Shown in pieces: positions 1 to 8,513 of a stretch of DNA of 64,000 nucleotides. Numbering within the stretch: position 1 is the first letter of the stretch; each line of letters begins with the position of its first letter. Source of the DNA: JACRCG01 sp964524835 (GTDB lineage: Bacteria > Desulfobacterota > Desulfuromonadia > Geobacterales > Pseudopelobacteraceae); NCBI GenBank assembly GCA_964524835.1, contig CAZGEG010000002.1, positions 1-64,000 of the forward strand. Reading direction: 5' to 3'. The position numbers and the translations under genes were made by a program. The notes below the pieces were generated by a model. It worked only from the letters and a program-made list of their open reading frames with translations. It ran no database searches and was not told where the DNA came from.

Positions 1-27
1 GCTTTGAGCGGTTCACGATTTTGAAAG

Positions 28-46
28 CCCCCACCTCTGGTGGGGG
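28..46. repeat. perfect GC-rich hairpin at window edge
   Basis: Eight-base arms CCCCCACC and GGTGGGGG enclose a TCT loop. The hairpin is preceded by GAAAG and followed by ATGTTTAC, without a T-run. That arrangement resembles the subterminal hairpin at the right end of IS200/IS605-type elements, whose body would lie upstream of the window. It could equally be a plain intergenic hairpin, because no transposase or tnpB sequence is inside the window. Confidence 0.35.
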
Positions 47-133
47 ATGTTTACTCAGCAAAGCGATAGCAGCTCCGTGTTGGACTGCATCATGAAGTAA
101 ATTGCCCGTCAACACTTGTAACGATAATTATAA

Positions 134-161
134 TTGACAACATACTGTCTTTGTGTAAACA
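134..161 (+). promoter_or_regulatory. putative promoter of hipBA
   Basis: A consensus TTGACA lies at 134-139 and a weak -10-like TAAACA at 156-161, spacer 16. It sits in an AT-rich stretch just upstream of the hipB start at 174. The short palindrome ATAATTAT at 124-131 abuts the -35 box and could be part of an operator. The classical HipB operator (TATCC-N8-GGATA) was not seen. Confidence 0.4.
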
Positions 162-173
162 ATAGTTTCCGTT

Positions 174-506
174 ATGAACAAGAGAACCGTTACTATCTAT
201 CCATCCTCGGCGAAAGAACTTGAAGCTCTGGGACAACGACTAAAGGATGCTCGTCTTCGCAGACGCTTTTCCATGGAGACGGTCTGTGCCAGGGCTGACA
301 TTTCACGTCCGACGCTCTACAAGATTGAGACCGGCGACCCTTCCGTTGCCATCGGAAGTTACCTTCAGGTTCTGCGTGTCCTGGGAATGGTTGAAGATCT
401 GTCATTGATTGCCAAAGAAGATATTCTGGGGCGTCGTTTGCAGGACGAATCTTTGCCGCAGCGGAAACGGGCTCCACGTAAAAAAACACCCGCAGGAGAT
501 TTGTGA
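174..506 (+). CDS. hipB: HipB-like XRE-family antitoxin
   Basis: A 110-residue helix-turn-helix protein. The HTH core lies around residues 20-70 (LGQRLKDARLRRRFSMETV, then ISRPTLYKIETGDPSVAIGS), typical of XRE/Cro DNA-binding antitoxins. The C-terminus is a basic tail (QRKRAPRKKT). It is followed directly by a HipA kinase, with the stop and next start sharing bases as TGATG, so the pair is translationally coupled. By family knowledge HipB binds HipA and represses its own operon. The pairing makes the identity firm, although the protein is longer than E. coli HipB (88 aa). Confidence 0.88.
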   Translation: MNKRTVTIYPSSAKELEALGQRLKDARLRRRFSMETVCARADISRPTLYKIETGDPSVAIGSYLQVLRVLGMVEDLSLIAKEDILGRRLQDESLPQRKRAPRKKTPAGDL

Positions 507-1753
507 TGGCCAAAGCAAAGGGTGAACATATCTGGGTCTGGCTTGACGACCCCGCTTTCGGCCCACTACAGCACATAGGCATACTGTCCCGAGGGGATCG
601 AGGAAGCGTGCGCTTTGCCTACGAACCGATTTGGCTCAAACATGCCCATGCTTTCCCCCTCGATCCAGAGTTGGATTTGACTCCCGGTGAGTTTTTTCCG
701 GGCAATTCAAACTTTGGTGCGTTCATGGACTCGTGTCCCGATCGCTGGGGACAGATTCTGATGAAACGCCGGGAGGCCGTCGAAGCCAGAGAAGAAGGTC
801 GCACGCCAAGAACTCTGGGACCGTGGGAATACCTGCTGGGAGTCCAGGATTGCACCCGGATGGGGGCTTTGCGTTTCAGCCGGCCTGACGAACAGACCTT
901 TCTGGCCGATGAGGCGCGATCAGCTCCACCGGTTGCCCGCATTGCCGAGTTGCAGGCGGTTGCCTTCGAGTTGACGAGAAAGAAACAGGATGATCTCGAC
1001 AAGATCAAGGAGTGGCTGAAAGTCCTGGTAGCACCGGGTTCATCGCTTGGCGGGGCACGTCCCAAAGCAAATTTGGTCGCTGAAGACGGCAGTCTCTGGA
1101 TTGCCAAGTTTCCTTCAGCCGATGATGACTATGATGTTGCCCTATGGGAGATGCTTCTTCAAGACCTTGCACGGCAATGCGGCATTACGGTGCCCGAATC
1201 CCGGCTCATGCTGATAGGCAGCGGCTACCACACCTTTCTGGTAAAAAGATTTGATCGAGTCGGCGACAATCGGCGTTTTTTTGCTTCGGCCATGACAATG
1301 CTTGGACATGTGGATACCGATGACGCCAGTTACCTGGAGTTGGCGGAATTCATCGCTACCTACGGCGAGGAAGATCTTATTGCCCGTGATCTTCAAGAGC
1401 TGTTCACCAGGGTTGTGTTCAATGTTGCAACTGCCAATCGTGATGATCATTTGCGAAATCATGGTTTCATGCGATCACCTGCCGGCTGGACTCTGGCGCC
1501 AGCCTTCGACATGAATCCTTCGTTCAAGAAAGAGGAACACGCCCTATCGTTTGATCCTTATTACCGTCGACCTGACCTGGAGATCGTTCTTTCAACAGCT
1601 GAATATTACCGGTTGGACACAGGTCATGCCAAGAAGATTATCACTGACGTCTGTAAGGTAGTGGGTGATTGGAAAAGCCGCGCGAGGAAACTTGGCCTGA
1701 CAGCACAGGAATGCTTAGAGGCAGACCATTTATTTTGCAGCACATATCCGTGA
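506..1753 (+). CDS. hipA: HipA-family serine/threonine kinase toxin
   Basis: A 415-residue HipA homologue. The P-loop-like GGARPKAN segment (around 182-189) matches the HipA phosphate-binding loop, NRDDHLRNHG (around 311-320) carries the catalytic Asp, and FDMNPS (around 334-339) carries the metal-binding Asp. The N-terminal 100 residues form the usual HipA N1 domain. HipA kinases phosphorylate translation-related targets (GltX in E. coli) and induce dormancy when free of HipB. The start is ATG 506 in the TGATG overlap, with AGGAG at 494-498; an upstream in-frame GTG at 503 is less likely. All catalytic motifs are intact, so it should be active. Confidence 0.92.
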   Translation: MAKAKGEHIWVWLDDPAFGPLQHIGILSRGDRGSVRFAYEPIWLKHAHAFPLDPELDLTPGEFFPGNSNFGAFMDSCPDRWGQILMKRREAVEAREEGRTPRTLGPWEYLLGVQDCTRMGALRFSRPDEQTFLADEARSAPPVARIAELQAVAFELTRKKQDDLDKIKEWLKVLVAPGSSLGGARPKANLVAEDGSLWIAKFPSADDDYDVALWEMLLQDLARQCGITVPESRLMLIGSGYHTFLVKRFDRVGDNRRFFASAMTMLGHVDTDDASYLELAEFIATYGEEDLIARDLQELFTRVVFNVATANRDDHLRNHGFMRSPAGWTLAPAFDMNPSFKKEEHALSFDPYYRRPDLEIVLSTAEYYRLDTGHAKKIITDVCKVVGDWKSRARKLGLTAQECLEADHLFCSTYP

Positions 1754-1839
1754 GTCTTGATATGACGAGAAGATGTTGATTGAAGTCCGTGAATAAAATG
1801 CGATATATCCGTGTAAAACAATTTTCTGGAGGAGGAACT

Positions 1840-2142
1840 ATGACAAAGGTAGAACTCGTAGCTAAAATTGCAGAAGATGCTGGACTGACAAAGGTACAAG
1901 CCGAAATGGCTCTCAACAGTTTCGTTGCAGCCACCACCGCCGCAGTCAAAGCGGGAGACAAGGTTAGTCTTGTCGGCTTCGGGACTTTCAGCGCTGTGAC
2001 CCGTGCTGCTCGTACAGGCAGGAATCCACAGACTGGTAAGGCCATCAAGATTGAGGCCAAAACCAATGGCAAATTCACCCCTGGTAAGGCACTGAAAGAC
2101 CTGAATGCAAAACCAGTAAAAGCTGCAGCCAAGAAAAAATAG
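1840..2142 (+). CDS. HU-family DNA-binding protein
   Basis: A 100-residue histone-like protein. It has the HU/IHF alpha-helical N-terminus (MTKVELVAKIAEDAGLTK), the conserved GFGTF turn and the RTGRNPQTG beta-arm that intercalates in the minor groove. After the HU core it carries a short Ala/Lys tail (PVKAAAKKK), as in lysine-tailed HU variants. The start at ATG 1840 is chosen for the strong GGAGGAGG immediately upstream; a start at 1780 would add an unrelated extension. It stands alone between hipA and a converging methyltransferase gene. Confidence 0.93.
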   Translation: MTKVELVAKIAEDAGLTKVQAEMALNSFVAATTAAVKAGDKVSLVGFGTFSAVTRAARTGRNPQTGKAIKIEAKTNGKFTPGKALKDLNAKPVKAAAKKK

Positions 2143-2211
2143 GTTTCAACTAAAGAACCATGGCTAAAACCGAGAGACCGGCAGTGCCAGCATAAATAAC
2201 TGTCGACATTT

Positions 2212-2247
2212 ACAAAAAAGTGGGCGTCCTTATGGGACCACCCACTT
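2212..2247 (-). terminator. intrinsic terminator of the methyltransferase gene
   Basis: The arms AAGTGGG (2218-2224) and CCCACTT (2241-2247) pair, with an inner GTCC/GGAC extension. Read on the minus strand the hairpin is followed by six Ts, the pattern of a rho-independent terminator. It lies about 65 bases past the stop of the minus-strand methyltransferase gene. Confidence 0.65.
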
Positions 2248-2312
2248 CAAAATGCTTTTACAGCTTCACGGGCCTTTTCTTCATAATTCACAAGATCAAT
2301 CGCCATGTTAAT

Positions 2313-4052
2313 CTACTTACCATTTCCGCCAATCGCGGACCTTTCCTGTTGTGACAATTCAAACAACTCAAACGTAGCCTGGTTGCAAGCCTCAATGTCG
2401 TCAGCCTTTGCTGCCTCAATCAGAGCATTTCGCAATCGTTCGGAAACGTCCGACCAACGGGGAACGCGAATCCGCCTGAGATATTGCGCCTGGAAACGCA
2501 GATAGCCACCACGCATCTGAGTTGAATAAATCGAAACGAAGAGCTTTGCAATGCCTGATTGCAGCACAGCCTGGAGAGCCGTTAAATCCCATTCTGCGGA
2601 GGTGATGTAGTAAAGATTGTGATGCGGGTATAAGCGACCATCTTCATATACTATATGGGCTTCACCCTTTATGTCGGGGATCAACAGCTTATGCTTCCTG
2701 GCAATTTCAGGAGTTATGCGGTCAATGGTCTTGTACCAGTTCCTGGGGTTGTTTTGAGCGCAGTTTCTCTTGCTGATTACGTCCCTGCGTAGTTCCAGAT
2801 ATTCGGCCAGTTTGGGGTAATCTGATAGATTTACCAGTGAGCCATTATCATTGAATGGGTTTATTACGCCCATTCCCTGCCACTCAACTTTCCCGTTTTT
2901 TATATCTTTGGTCGTAACAAGGGGAAGCTTGCGGTCAGGCTCTACGTCCAACTCCTCATAGCTGCCGATAAAAGCCTTGTCAGCTCCCGTCGCAACACCA
3001 ATTCCGACCTTGCAGCCAGTTTCTTCAAGAGCCGGAAACCTTTTTTCCAGTCGCCGCACAAGTGCCAATTGATCAAATGAATGGAGTATCCACGGTTCGG
3101 AGCCGTTTACAACCTTTACAACCTCGGTCACGCCGCTATCAACCGCAACTGTATTATTCTTCAAGGCAGCCGCAAGCTGTTTCAGGGTTGCCCGGTCTAT
3201 CGGGGGACGGTGAGCCAGACGGGTTGAACGGTGGGTTGAACCAGGTTTTTCCCGCGTAATGATGGTGATTGCAGGGTAAGCGCTCACTTCTGATTGAAAG
3301 GCCGCTGTATCAACCATATCAACATAGCATTTCAGGTGAAAACTTTTAGCAACCAGCGCCCGGAGTGGACCTCCGTAACGATTTTTCATCCAGCGATCCG
3401 CACAAATAAAACCTAGTGTTCCGCCCGGTTCCAGGAGTTTCAGACTGCGCTCTATAAACGGTACATATAAATCAGCCCTGTCGTAAATGGTCTCAAAGCG
3501 TTCGCGGTATGCGGCCATGAGCTCATCAGGGATCAGCTCTTGCCGCACGTAAGGAGGGTTGCCAACCGTGAAGGTGAACAGGTGCGGCAACTCCACAAGC
3601 AGGAAATCGCCTTCAATAATCCAGGACGAAACCAGTTTTCCGGCGTCTTTTAGTGAGACCTCAGAATTTATCAAGAGCTTTAATAACTTCGCCCTGACTT
3701 TCTCGATACTGGCATGGTCAACCTCAACCGCCCGTATTGCTTGCGCCAGGTCATCGAACATGCAGGAGCCGTCATGACGGTTTTTGGCATAGGCAGACAT
3801 AAGGCGTTCGACGGCGACAAGAAGGAAATCACCATTCCCGAGAGAGGGTTCAAGCAAGCGAAAATTGTATAAAGGCTTATCGTCTGTATATCCCGAAAGA
3901 TCCAGGATGAACTCGACCGTTTCACGGCGGGTATAGACAGCCCCACGCTCCTTGAGTCCGGGCGTAACCATAGGTTTATGCGGCGGGTTTACCGCAAATA
4001 GAGGCAGTTGCTGTCCTTGGTTTATGGTGACATGCTTGTGCAATCCAGGCAT
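2313..4052 (-). CDS. Eco57I/TaqI-like adenine-specific DNA methyltransferase
   Basis: A 579-residue N6-adenine methyltransferase. Motif I (EPSLGNGDFL, about residues 68-77) binds S-adenosylmethionine and NPPYVRQE (about 165-172) is the catalytic motif IV. The C-terminal half resembles the TaqI-like target-recognition region. The reading frame stays open a further 99 codons upstream, but that extension would overlap the next gene; ATG 4052 has GGAAG just upstream and gives the usual N-terminus. No PD-(D/E)XK nuclease motif is seen in the protein and no restriction gene lies beside it, so it looks solitary. It could be the remnant of a type IIG or BREX-like locus, or an epigenetic regulator. 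Confidence 0.82.
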   Translation of the reverse strand: MPGLHKHVTINQGQQLPLFAVNPPHKPMVTPGLKERGAVYTRRETVEFILDLSGYTDDKPLYNFRLLEPSLGNGDFLLVAVERLMSAYAKNRHDGSCMFDDLAQAIRAVEVDHASIEKVRAKLLKLLINSEVSLKDAGKLVSSWIIEGDFLLVELPHLFTFTVGNPPYVRQELIPDELMAAYRERFETIYDRADLYVPFIERSLKLLEPGGTLGFICADRWMKNRYGGPLRALVAKSFHLKCYVDMVDTAAFQSEVSAYPAITIITREKPGSTHRSTRLAHRPPIDRATLKQLAAALKNNTVAVDSGVTEVVKVVNGSEPWILHSFDQLALVRRLEKRFPALEETGCKVGIGVATGADKAFIGSYEELDVEPDRKLPLVTTKDIKNGKVEWQGMGVINPFNDNGSLVNLSDYPKLAEYLELRRDVISKRNCAQNNPRNWYKTIDRITPEIARKHKLLIPDIKGEAHIVYEDGRLYPHHNLYYITSAEWDLTALQAVLQSGIAKLFVSIYSTQMRGGYLRFQAQYLRRIRVPRWSDVSERLRNALIEAAKADDIEACNQATFELFELSQQERSAIGGNGK

Positions 4053-4179
4053 TTTCTTCCGGCTTTCTCTCTTAAACTGAATTTGTTGTGCAATCGTTCC
4101 ACAGCCAATAATGCATTCCTGGAAAATGAAATACGTATAACATGGCCAAGCGAGGTAATGGTAGGGGTATTGTATCTCT

Positions 4180-4614
4180 TTACTTTTTCGCCCCCGCAGG
4201 AATAAACGGCCGCAGGTACTTCGTAACGTATTCTCCCGGAAATACGGCATCCTGAATGCCGTGATTGATCCTGGCAACATACTCCTCTTTCGGTTCACCT
4301 TCTTCGGTAACCGGATCAACATATACGAGGCAGTACAGTTCCTGCCCATTCACGTCAACCGGAATCATCTCCTTGCGGTAGTAGTTCTGCGCAACACCCT
4401 CAAAACGGTCAAGGGACAGAACATCAGCCACTGACAGTTCATACACGGTTCCGAGCACGTAATCGGTTTCCGATGCCACTATACTGGCATATCCGCGGGT
4501 CGTAATGATCCAGCGCCACCCCTTGAGGCAACCTGTGCCAATCTCTCTATGGTCCGGGCATCTCCTCATCATTTGCTGCCGCCACAGGTTGGAACCATAC
4601 GCAAAATAAAGCAC
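4180..4614 (-). CDS. gamma-glutamylcyclotransferase-like (GGCT/AIG2) protein
   Basis: A 144-residue protein starting MLYFAYGSNL, where YGSN (6-9) is the substrate-binding signature of the gamma-glutamylcyclotransferase fold. The acidic residue of DRFEGV (about E72) aligns with the catalytic Glu of the family. Members cyclise gamma-glutamyl amines or amino acids to 5-oxoproline; the substrate here cannot be told from sequence. It ends about 130 bases before the methyltransferase start on the same strand and may be co-transcribed with it. Confidence 0.8.
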   Translation of the reverse strand: MLYFAYGSNLWRQQMMRRCPDHREIGTGCLKGWRWIITTRGYASIVASETDYVLGTVYELSVADVLSLDRFEGVAQNYYRKEMIPVDVNGQELYCLVYVDPVTEEGEPKEEYVARINHGIQDAVFPGEYVTKYLRPFIPAGAKK

Positions 4615-4671
4615 GTATTCCTCCTCTTTATCCTACCATATTAAGTAACAAGGCACGAACGTGGTAAGGCA

Positions 4672-4707
4672 CACCGGCGGCGGGAACTTTTCCCCCGCCG
4701 TCCGGTG
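4672..4707. repeat. strong GC-rich hairpin between genes
   Basis: Arms CACCGG-CGGCGGG and CCCGCCG-T-CCGGTG pair over 13 positions with one bulge and a 9-base loop. It lies between the end of the toxin gene (4807) and the start of the GGCT-like gene (4614), both on the minus strand. There is no T-run on either side, so it may be a processing or transcript-stabilising structure rather than an intrinsic terminator. Confidence 0.45.
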
Positions 4708-4806
4708 CTGCCGTTGGACATTCGGGGCTTTCTCTGTATTGTTGATGACTTGCCGTGATGGTTCTTTCAAGATTGTAGGCATGGCGGGAGAACAGGAGTA
4801 GGTTAA

Positions 4807-5082
4807 TTACGGGTATTTCATGGATGTATGCAGCACTCGGAGAATAATTAGCTCCTCACGCTGTACAGCATATATGACAATGTATGGGAGGCCGGCAACA
4901 ACAAGTTCCCGTGTGCCGCGTTCGCGTCCGCGTTTCCCAATGGTCGGATAGTCTGCCAGCATCTGAGCAGAATCGATGATCTTATGTACTGTTGCAATCG
5001 CAGCCGGTGGATTCTCCTGAGCAATATATTCCTCGACGTGGTCGAGATTGCCAACAGCTCCTTCAGTCCAGCGTATTCTCAT
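4807..5082 (-). CDS. RelE/ParE-family toxin
   Basis: A 91-residue protein with the ParE/RelE fold pattern: an N-terminal helical pair (WTEGAVGNLDHVEEYIAQENP), a central GKRGRERGTRELVV segment and the terminal beta strands LPYIVIYAV and EELIILRVLHTS. Family members poison DNA gyrase (ParE) or cleave ribosome-bound mRNA (RelE); the HEEYI-like helix and the HTSMKYP end look more ParE-like. It overlaps the upstream antitoxin gene by four bases (ATGA), the usual type II toxin-antitoxin arrangement. Confidence 0.87.
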   Translation of the reverse strand: MRIRWTEGAVGNLDHVEEYIAQENPPAAIATVHKIIDSAQMLADYPTIGKRGRERGTRELVVAGLPYIVIYAVQREELIILRVLHTSMKYP

Positions 5083-5357
5083 CTTCGTGCCGCCCAGCGT
5101 TTGACTACATCGGCGTGGTCAATCAACTTGCCGGCCCTCATTTCCTCAATACCTTTTTTAATCTCTTCTCTCTGCCAAGTGTCAAGCTCCTCATCAGGCA
5201 CCTCAACCGTAAATGGCAATCCGTGCCGCATCTTCACTTGTTTGTAAAAAAGCGTCACTGCTTCAGTTGTGGTCATTCCGAGTGCCCTGAAGATGCTCTC
5301 AACATTTTGTTTTAATTCCGGTTCCATCCGCGCATGAATCATTGCCGCTCGTGGCAT
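5079..5357 (-). CDS. RelB/DinJ-family antitoxin
   Basis: A 92-residue antitoxin. The N-terminal MPRAAMIHARMEPELKQNVE followed by ALGMTTTEAVTLFYKQV matches the RelB/DinJ ribbon-helix-helix domain. The C-terminal half, rich in Glu and Lys, would wrap the toxin. The start ATG 5357 is preceded by GGAGGG at ideal spacing; in-frame codons further upstream lack a ribosome-binding site. The gene precedes the ParE/RelE toxin and is coupled to it by an ATGA overlap. Confidence 0.88.
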   Translation of the reverse strand: MPRAAMIHARMEPELKQNVESIFRALGMTTTEAVTLFYKQVKMRHGLPFTVEVPDEELDTWQREEIKKGIEEMRAGKLIDHADVVKRWAARR

Positions 5358-5382
5358 ATTGTTCCCTCCGTTGTATCGTTTT

Positions 5383-5646
5383 TTAAATTGTATCGCGTTT
5401 GACACATCGGATCAAGCCAGAAAATTCAAAGGCAACGAGAAAGTCTATGTATACAAACTTATCTCCGATAGATACTTTTTGAGGAGATGCTTGTGAGCTT
5501 TGATGCTCCCAGAGATGCGTACGGCCGGTCGGCATAATGGCTTTGGCAAGGGTTGTCTTACCAGATTGGCGCGGCCCGGTCAAAGTCACGATGGGAAAGC
5601 CGCGCAACAGGGTGCGTATGTTCTGTTCACTATCTCGCGTTATCAT
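5383..5646 (-). pseudogene. N-terminal fragment of an AAA (DUF4143-type) ATPase
   Basis: The first 40 residues (ITRDSEQNIRTLLRGFPIVTLTGPRQSGKTTLAKAI, given here in pieces: Walker A is GPRQSGKT at about 24-31) match the start of the large bacterial ATPase family with a C-terminal DUF4143 domain, which is normally 380-450 residues long. After about residue 40 the sequence no longer resembles the family and stops at 87. The downstream ATPase core, Walker B and DUF4143 are absent, so this is a decayed remnant, cut off next to the toxin-antitoxin operon. Confidence 0.6.
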
Positions 5647-6041
5647 GTCGGGACCCTGTCGTTTTTATACAATTTGTCAAAAGCTTTTACAAATTGCATA
5701 ACTTGGGATGGTTCGGCAGTCGTGCTGTATCGTCAAGACTGCATGGGAGTAAAATCATATTCCGTTCAGGCTGCTTCAGTGAGTAAAGAGATGTAAACAG
5801 TCTAAAAAAAGTAACACAAAATTTACACACCGAAAACACAACCGTCACAATTTTCATATATGCTTACAACATATGAGCAAGCCTTCCAACGCATCGTTGT
5901 TCTGCACCCACCAAATTACTCACTCAGACCGCTTCGATACGCCATTTTCGGAGATATCTGATCCGCAGACCTCCCAAATACGTGAGGCGTTCGTGCTTAC
6001 GACCGGTTGCCGGCCCTTATCATGCCCAGGACGGAGTGTCC
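5647..6041. other. intergenic region, AT-rich, promoter side of the lipid cluster
   Basis: About 395 bases without a convincing gene. The middle (5790-5870) is AT-rich with TGTAAACAG, TTTACACACCG and ACATATG segments that could hold the promoter of the 6042 gene, but no clear -35/-10 pair stands out. A 66-codon open frame at 5873 has no ribosome-binding site and overlaps the next gene. Confidence 0.3.
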
Positions 6042-8513
6042 ATGTCGGACTGTATGAATGGTATGTACGCTAGCATGGCTGGAGAATACAAGCCAGAAGT
6101 AGAGTCGGCACCGCTGAATGTTCGCACGATTTTCGCCCAGATGGGGGTCTCCTTTGCATCCCGGGACGAACTGGCGGCCACGCTGCCCTTTTCGGCCAAT
6201 GATGTGACCACCGGCTCGGAAAGCGAGCTCCAGGCCGTGGTATGCGGGGCAAAGGAAGATGTCGACCTGCCGTTATTGATTGAGCAGTCCAATTTTTTTG
6301 CCAACATGATGAAACGGGCGGCGGCAGGAGAAACACCGCGCAAGTCCGTGGCTGATCTGGAACGTTTTCTGGCGGACAACCCTTCCCGTGTATGGGAAAA
6401 CAGCTGGGTGCGCTTCCCCCGCCGGAACCTTTCCCGTTTTGCACAGGACGTATTGGAAAAAGATCTTCTGGCTGACAAAAAAAATCAGGCATCAGGTCAG
6501 CGTGCCGACTTAGCCCGCTTCATGTTTAGGGACGCTTCAGGCGAAGAGATGCTGCGACTGCCGATCAGTTACCTGATAAAACTGGCTCTGGCCGACCTTA
6601 TCGGCTCCCAACACATCCTCCCCGACATTATCCGTCATACCGGCATCCGTTTGCTGGAGCACTACCTGAACGACAATACCTCTCCGGAGACATTTTCGTT
6701 CAATGTCGTCTCTCTTACACCGGGCAGCGGCATGGGCCGGGCCATTGCCAAAGAAACCGCCATACGCTTCCTCATGACCCAGCTGCTGGTAATGTACGCC
6801 AACCAGGCCTTCGGCATTGACGAACACGGCCAGCAGGCGATGGTCTATTTCGCCCCGCACCCCCCGGTACGGCAGAAGGAGCTTAATGACCACGTCTCGG
6901 ACAGTTTCTATCGTGATCTGTTCATGAGCCCCTGCCTTTCCGGGTGGGATCGTGGGGAAGACAAGTTCCGCTACATGCAGCTCTGTCACCAGGTATTGTC
7001 CCGCAGTCAGCTCAATGCGGTTGCAAAACTGCGTGACTCCGGCATCATCCAGACAAACCTGGTGGTACTGCCCAATCTTTCCAATGTCAGTCTGGCCAAC
7101 AACGGCACCCATATCAGCATCGGCAGCCGGCGGCTGACACGGGCACTGTCCGACGGCGGGTCCGGTTTCACCGCAGTCCACGAGAAGCTTTACGGAGACC
7201 TGGCGATCAAGATCAGCGAACATTTCCTGCCGCTCTTTGTCGGCACATATACCGCCGCTCCCTACCGGATGGCGTTCAACGATTTTCATCCTGAAAAAGC
7301 GCTCGGGTTTCTGCCGCATGAACTGGACTTCACCCACTTGAGAATGATCTGGCGGCGGTGGAAAAAGAAGGCCGATCTTTCCGTTTTCGGCCAGCCGCTG
7401 ACGCCCTTCGGGCCGCAGGCACTGGACCGTCTGGTGAGTTCGGTTTTCAGGCTGAAAGGGGATTTTGTCCCCGACTATCGCCTGATTGATTATCTGGTCT
7501 GCCTGCTCTCCACCGAGCACAGCCCCGGCCTGGACGGACAAACAGGCAACAACGACCGCCTCCGCCGCGACCTTGCCGACATGGGCGTGTTTGATGAGCA
7601 GATGTCGGTCTACCTGCTCTACAAACAGCGTGAATGTGCCAAAATGGGGTTTTCGGGCTTCGAAGGAAGATATTACAGCATCTTCGAAAATTTCGGGGAT
7701 GACATGGGGCGGGCTGCCGACCTGCAGACTCTGATAACGTCGCTTGCCTATAAATACATGGCGCTCGGTACGACTCATGCCCACATTCCGGATACCCCAT
7801 CAGTCGAGAGCGAACGGCGGCAGATATTTTTCGGCGCTGCCATAGGCATTCCCACCTTTTTTGTCCGCAGGAACAGCAGCAACGCCTTTCTGGACAAAAT
7901 CCTCAAGAAAACCGACGGCATCCGGCCCAGCCATCGGTACCCCGGCTATCTTCGCGTTCAGATCCATGAATACCGGAGGGCATTGCTGCGGGTAATCCGG
8001 GAGGATGCAGCGGATCTGGTCGAACTGATGGATCTGCACGACACCCTGAGCGACCTGGAGATGAGGCTGGGTGAGCCCGCCTTCCATTCCGCCGCCGGGC
8101 GTATTACCTCCGGCATCCTCGATGAAGTAAACGCATCGTCACCTCTGAACGTGAATGCCCGTGAATTCAACCTCGGGGCCGAGCGATACTACCGCTCCAC
8201 CCTTCGCCGGCGGCATACTGAAGAAGCCCTCGGATTTCTGGCCGGGGAGTGCCGCATACTTGACCGGGAACATGTTTCGCTTGATGGAGATCTGCGCAAG
8301 GCCCTGCTGGTGGTGCTTCAGGGGCAGGAGGCTTCCCGTTTTGTCGAAGCCGCCAAAGAGGATGTGCTGTTCGAGCGGGCCGACATTCCGACCCTGAAAC
8401 GCCTGATGAACCTTGTGCTGCTCAAGGTGTATCACGATGAGACCATAGCTTCGCATTCGGTTGACGACCAAAGGAGTGACCGGGATGGTGCACCAGTATA
8501 TCGAGCGGGATAG
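6042..8513 (+). CDS. unrecognised 823-residue protein heading a lipid-related cluster
   Basis: I do not recognise this family. The protein is 823 residues, predicted mostly alpha-helical and soluble, without a signal peptide or clear membrane span. It has several histidine-containing stretches (FLPHELDFTHLRMIWRRWKK near residue 425; FAPHPPVRQKEL near 270) but no motif I can assign. Start ATG 6042 is chosen because ACGGAG lies at 6031-6036. The C-terminus overlaps the start of the phosphatidylserine decarboxylase gene by 29 bases, so the two are made together. The whole downstream block (PSD, Lgt-like, zinc phospholipase C-like) suggests a role in membrane-lipid handling, but that is inference from context only. 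A glycerolipid acyltransferase was considered; no NHX4D-type motif was found. Confidence 0.8.
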   Translation: MSDCMNGMYASMAGEYKPEVESAPLNVRTIFAQMGVSFASRDELAATLPFSANDVTTGSESELQAVVCGAKEDVDLPLLIEQSNFFANMMKRAAAGETPRKSVADLERFLADNPSRVWENSWVRFPRRNLSRFAQDVLEKDLLADKKNQASGQRADLARFMFRDASGEEMLRLPISYLIKLALADLIGSQHILPDIIRHTGIRLLEHYLNDNTSPETFSFNVVSLTPGSGMGRAIAKETAIRFLMTQLLVMYANQAFGIDEHGQQAMVYFAPHPPVRQKELNDHVSDSFYRDLFMSPCLSGWDRGEDKFRYMQLCHQVLSRSQLNAVAKLRDSGIIQTNLVVLPNLSNVSLANNGTHISIGSRRLTRALSDGGSGFTAVHEKLYGDLAIKISEHFLPLFVGTYTAAPYRMAFNDFHPEKALGFLPHELDFTHLRMIWRRWKKKADLSVFGQPLTPFGPQALDRLVSSVFRLKGDFVPDYRLIDYLVCLLSTEHSPGLDGQTGNNDRLRRDLADMGVFDEQMSVYLLYKQRECAKMGFSGFEGRYYSIFENFGDDMGRAADLQTLITSLAYKYMALGTTHAHIPDTPSVESERRQIFFGAAIGIPTFFVRRNSSNAFLDKILKKTDGIRPSHRYPGYLRVQIHEYRRALLRVIREDAADLVELMDLHDTLSDLEMRLGEPAFHSAAGRITSGILDEVNASSPLNVNAREFNLGAERYYRSTLRRRHTEEALGFLAGECRILDREHVSLDGDLRKALLVVLQGQEASRFVEAAKEDVLFERADIPTLKRLMNLVLLKVYHDETIASHSVDDQRSDRDGAPVYRAG

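Noticed and set aside
5873..6073. 66-codon frame upstream of the 823-residue gene
   Set aside because: No ribosome-binding site, composition unlike a protein, and overlap with the better-supported start at 6042.
6537..7784. 415-codon open frame on the minus strand inside the 6042 gene
   Set aside because: It is the antisense shadow of a GC-rich gene; the plus frame has the ribosome-binding site, operon context and a matched overlap with psd.
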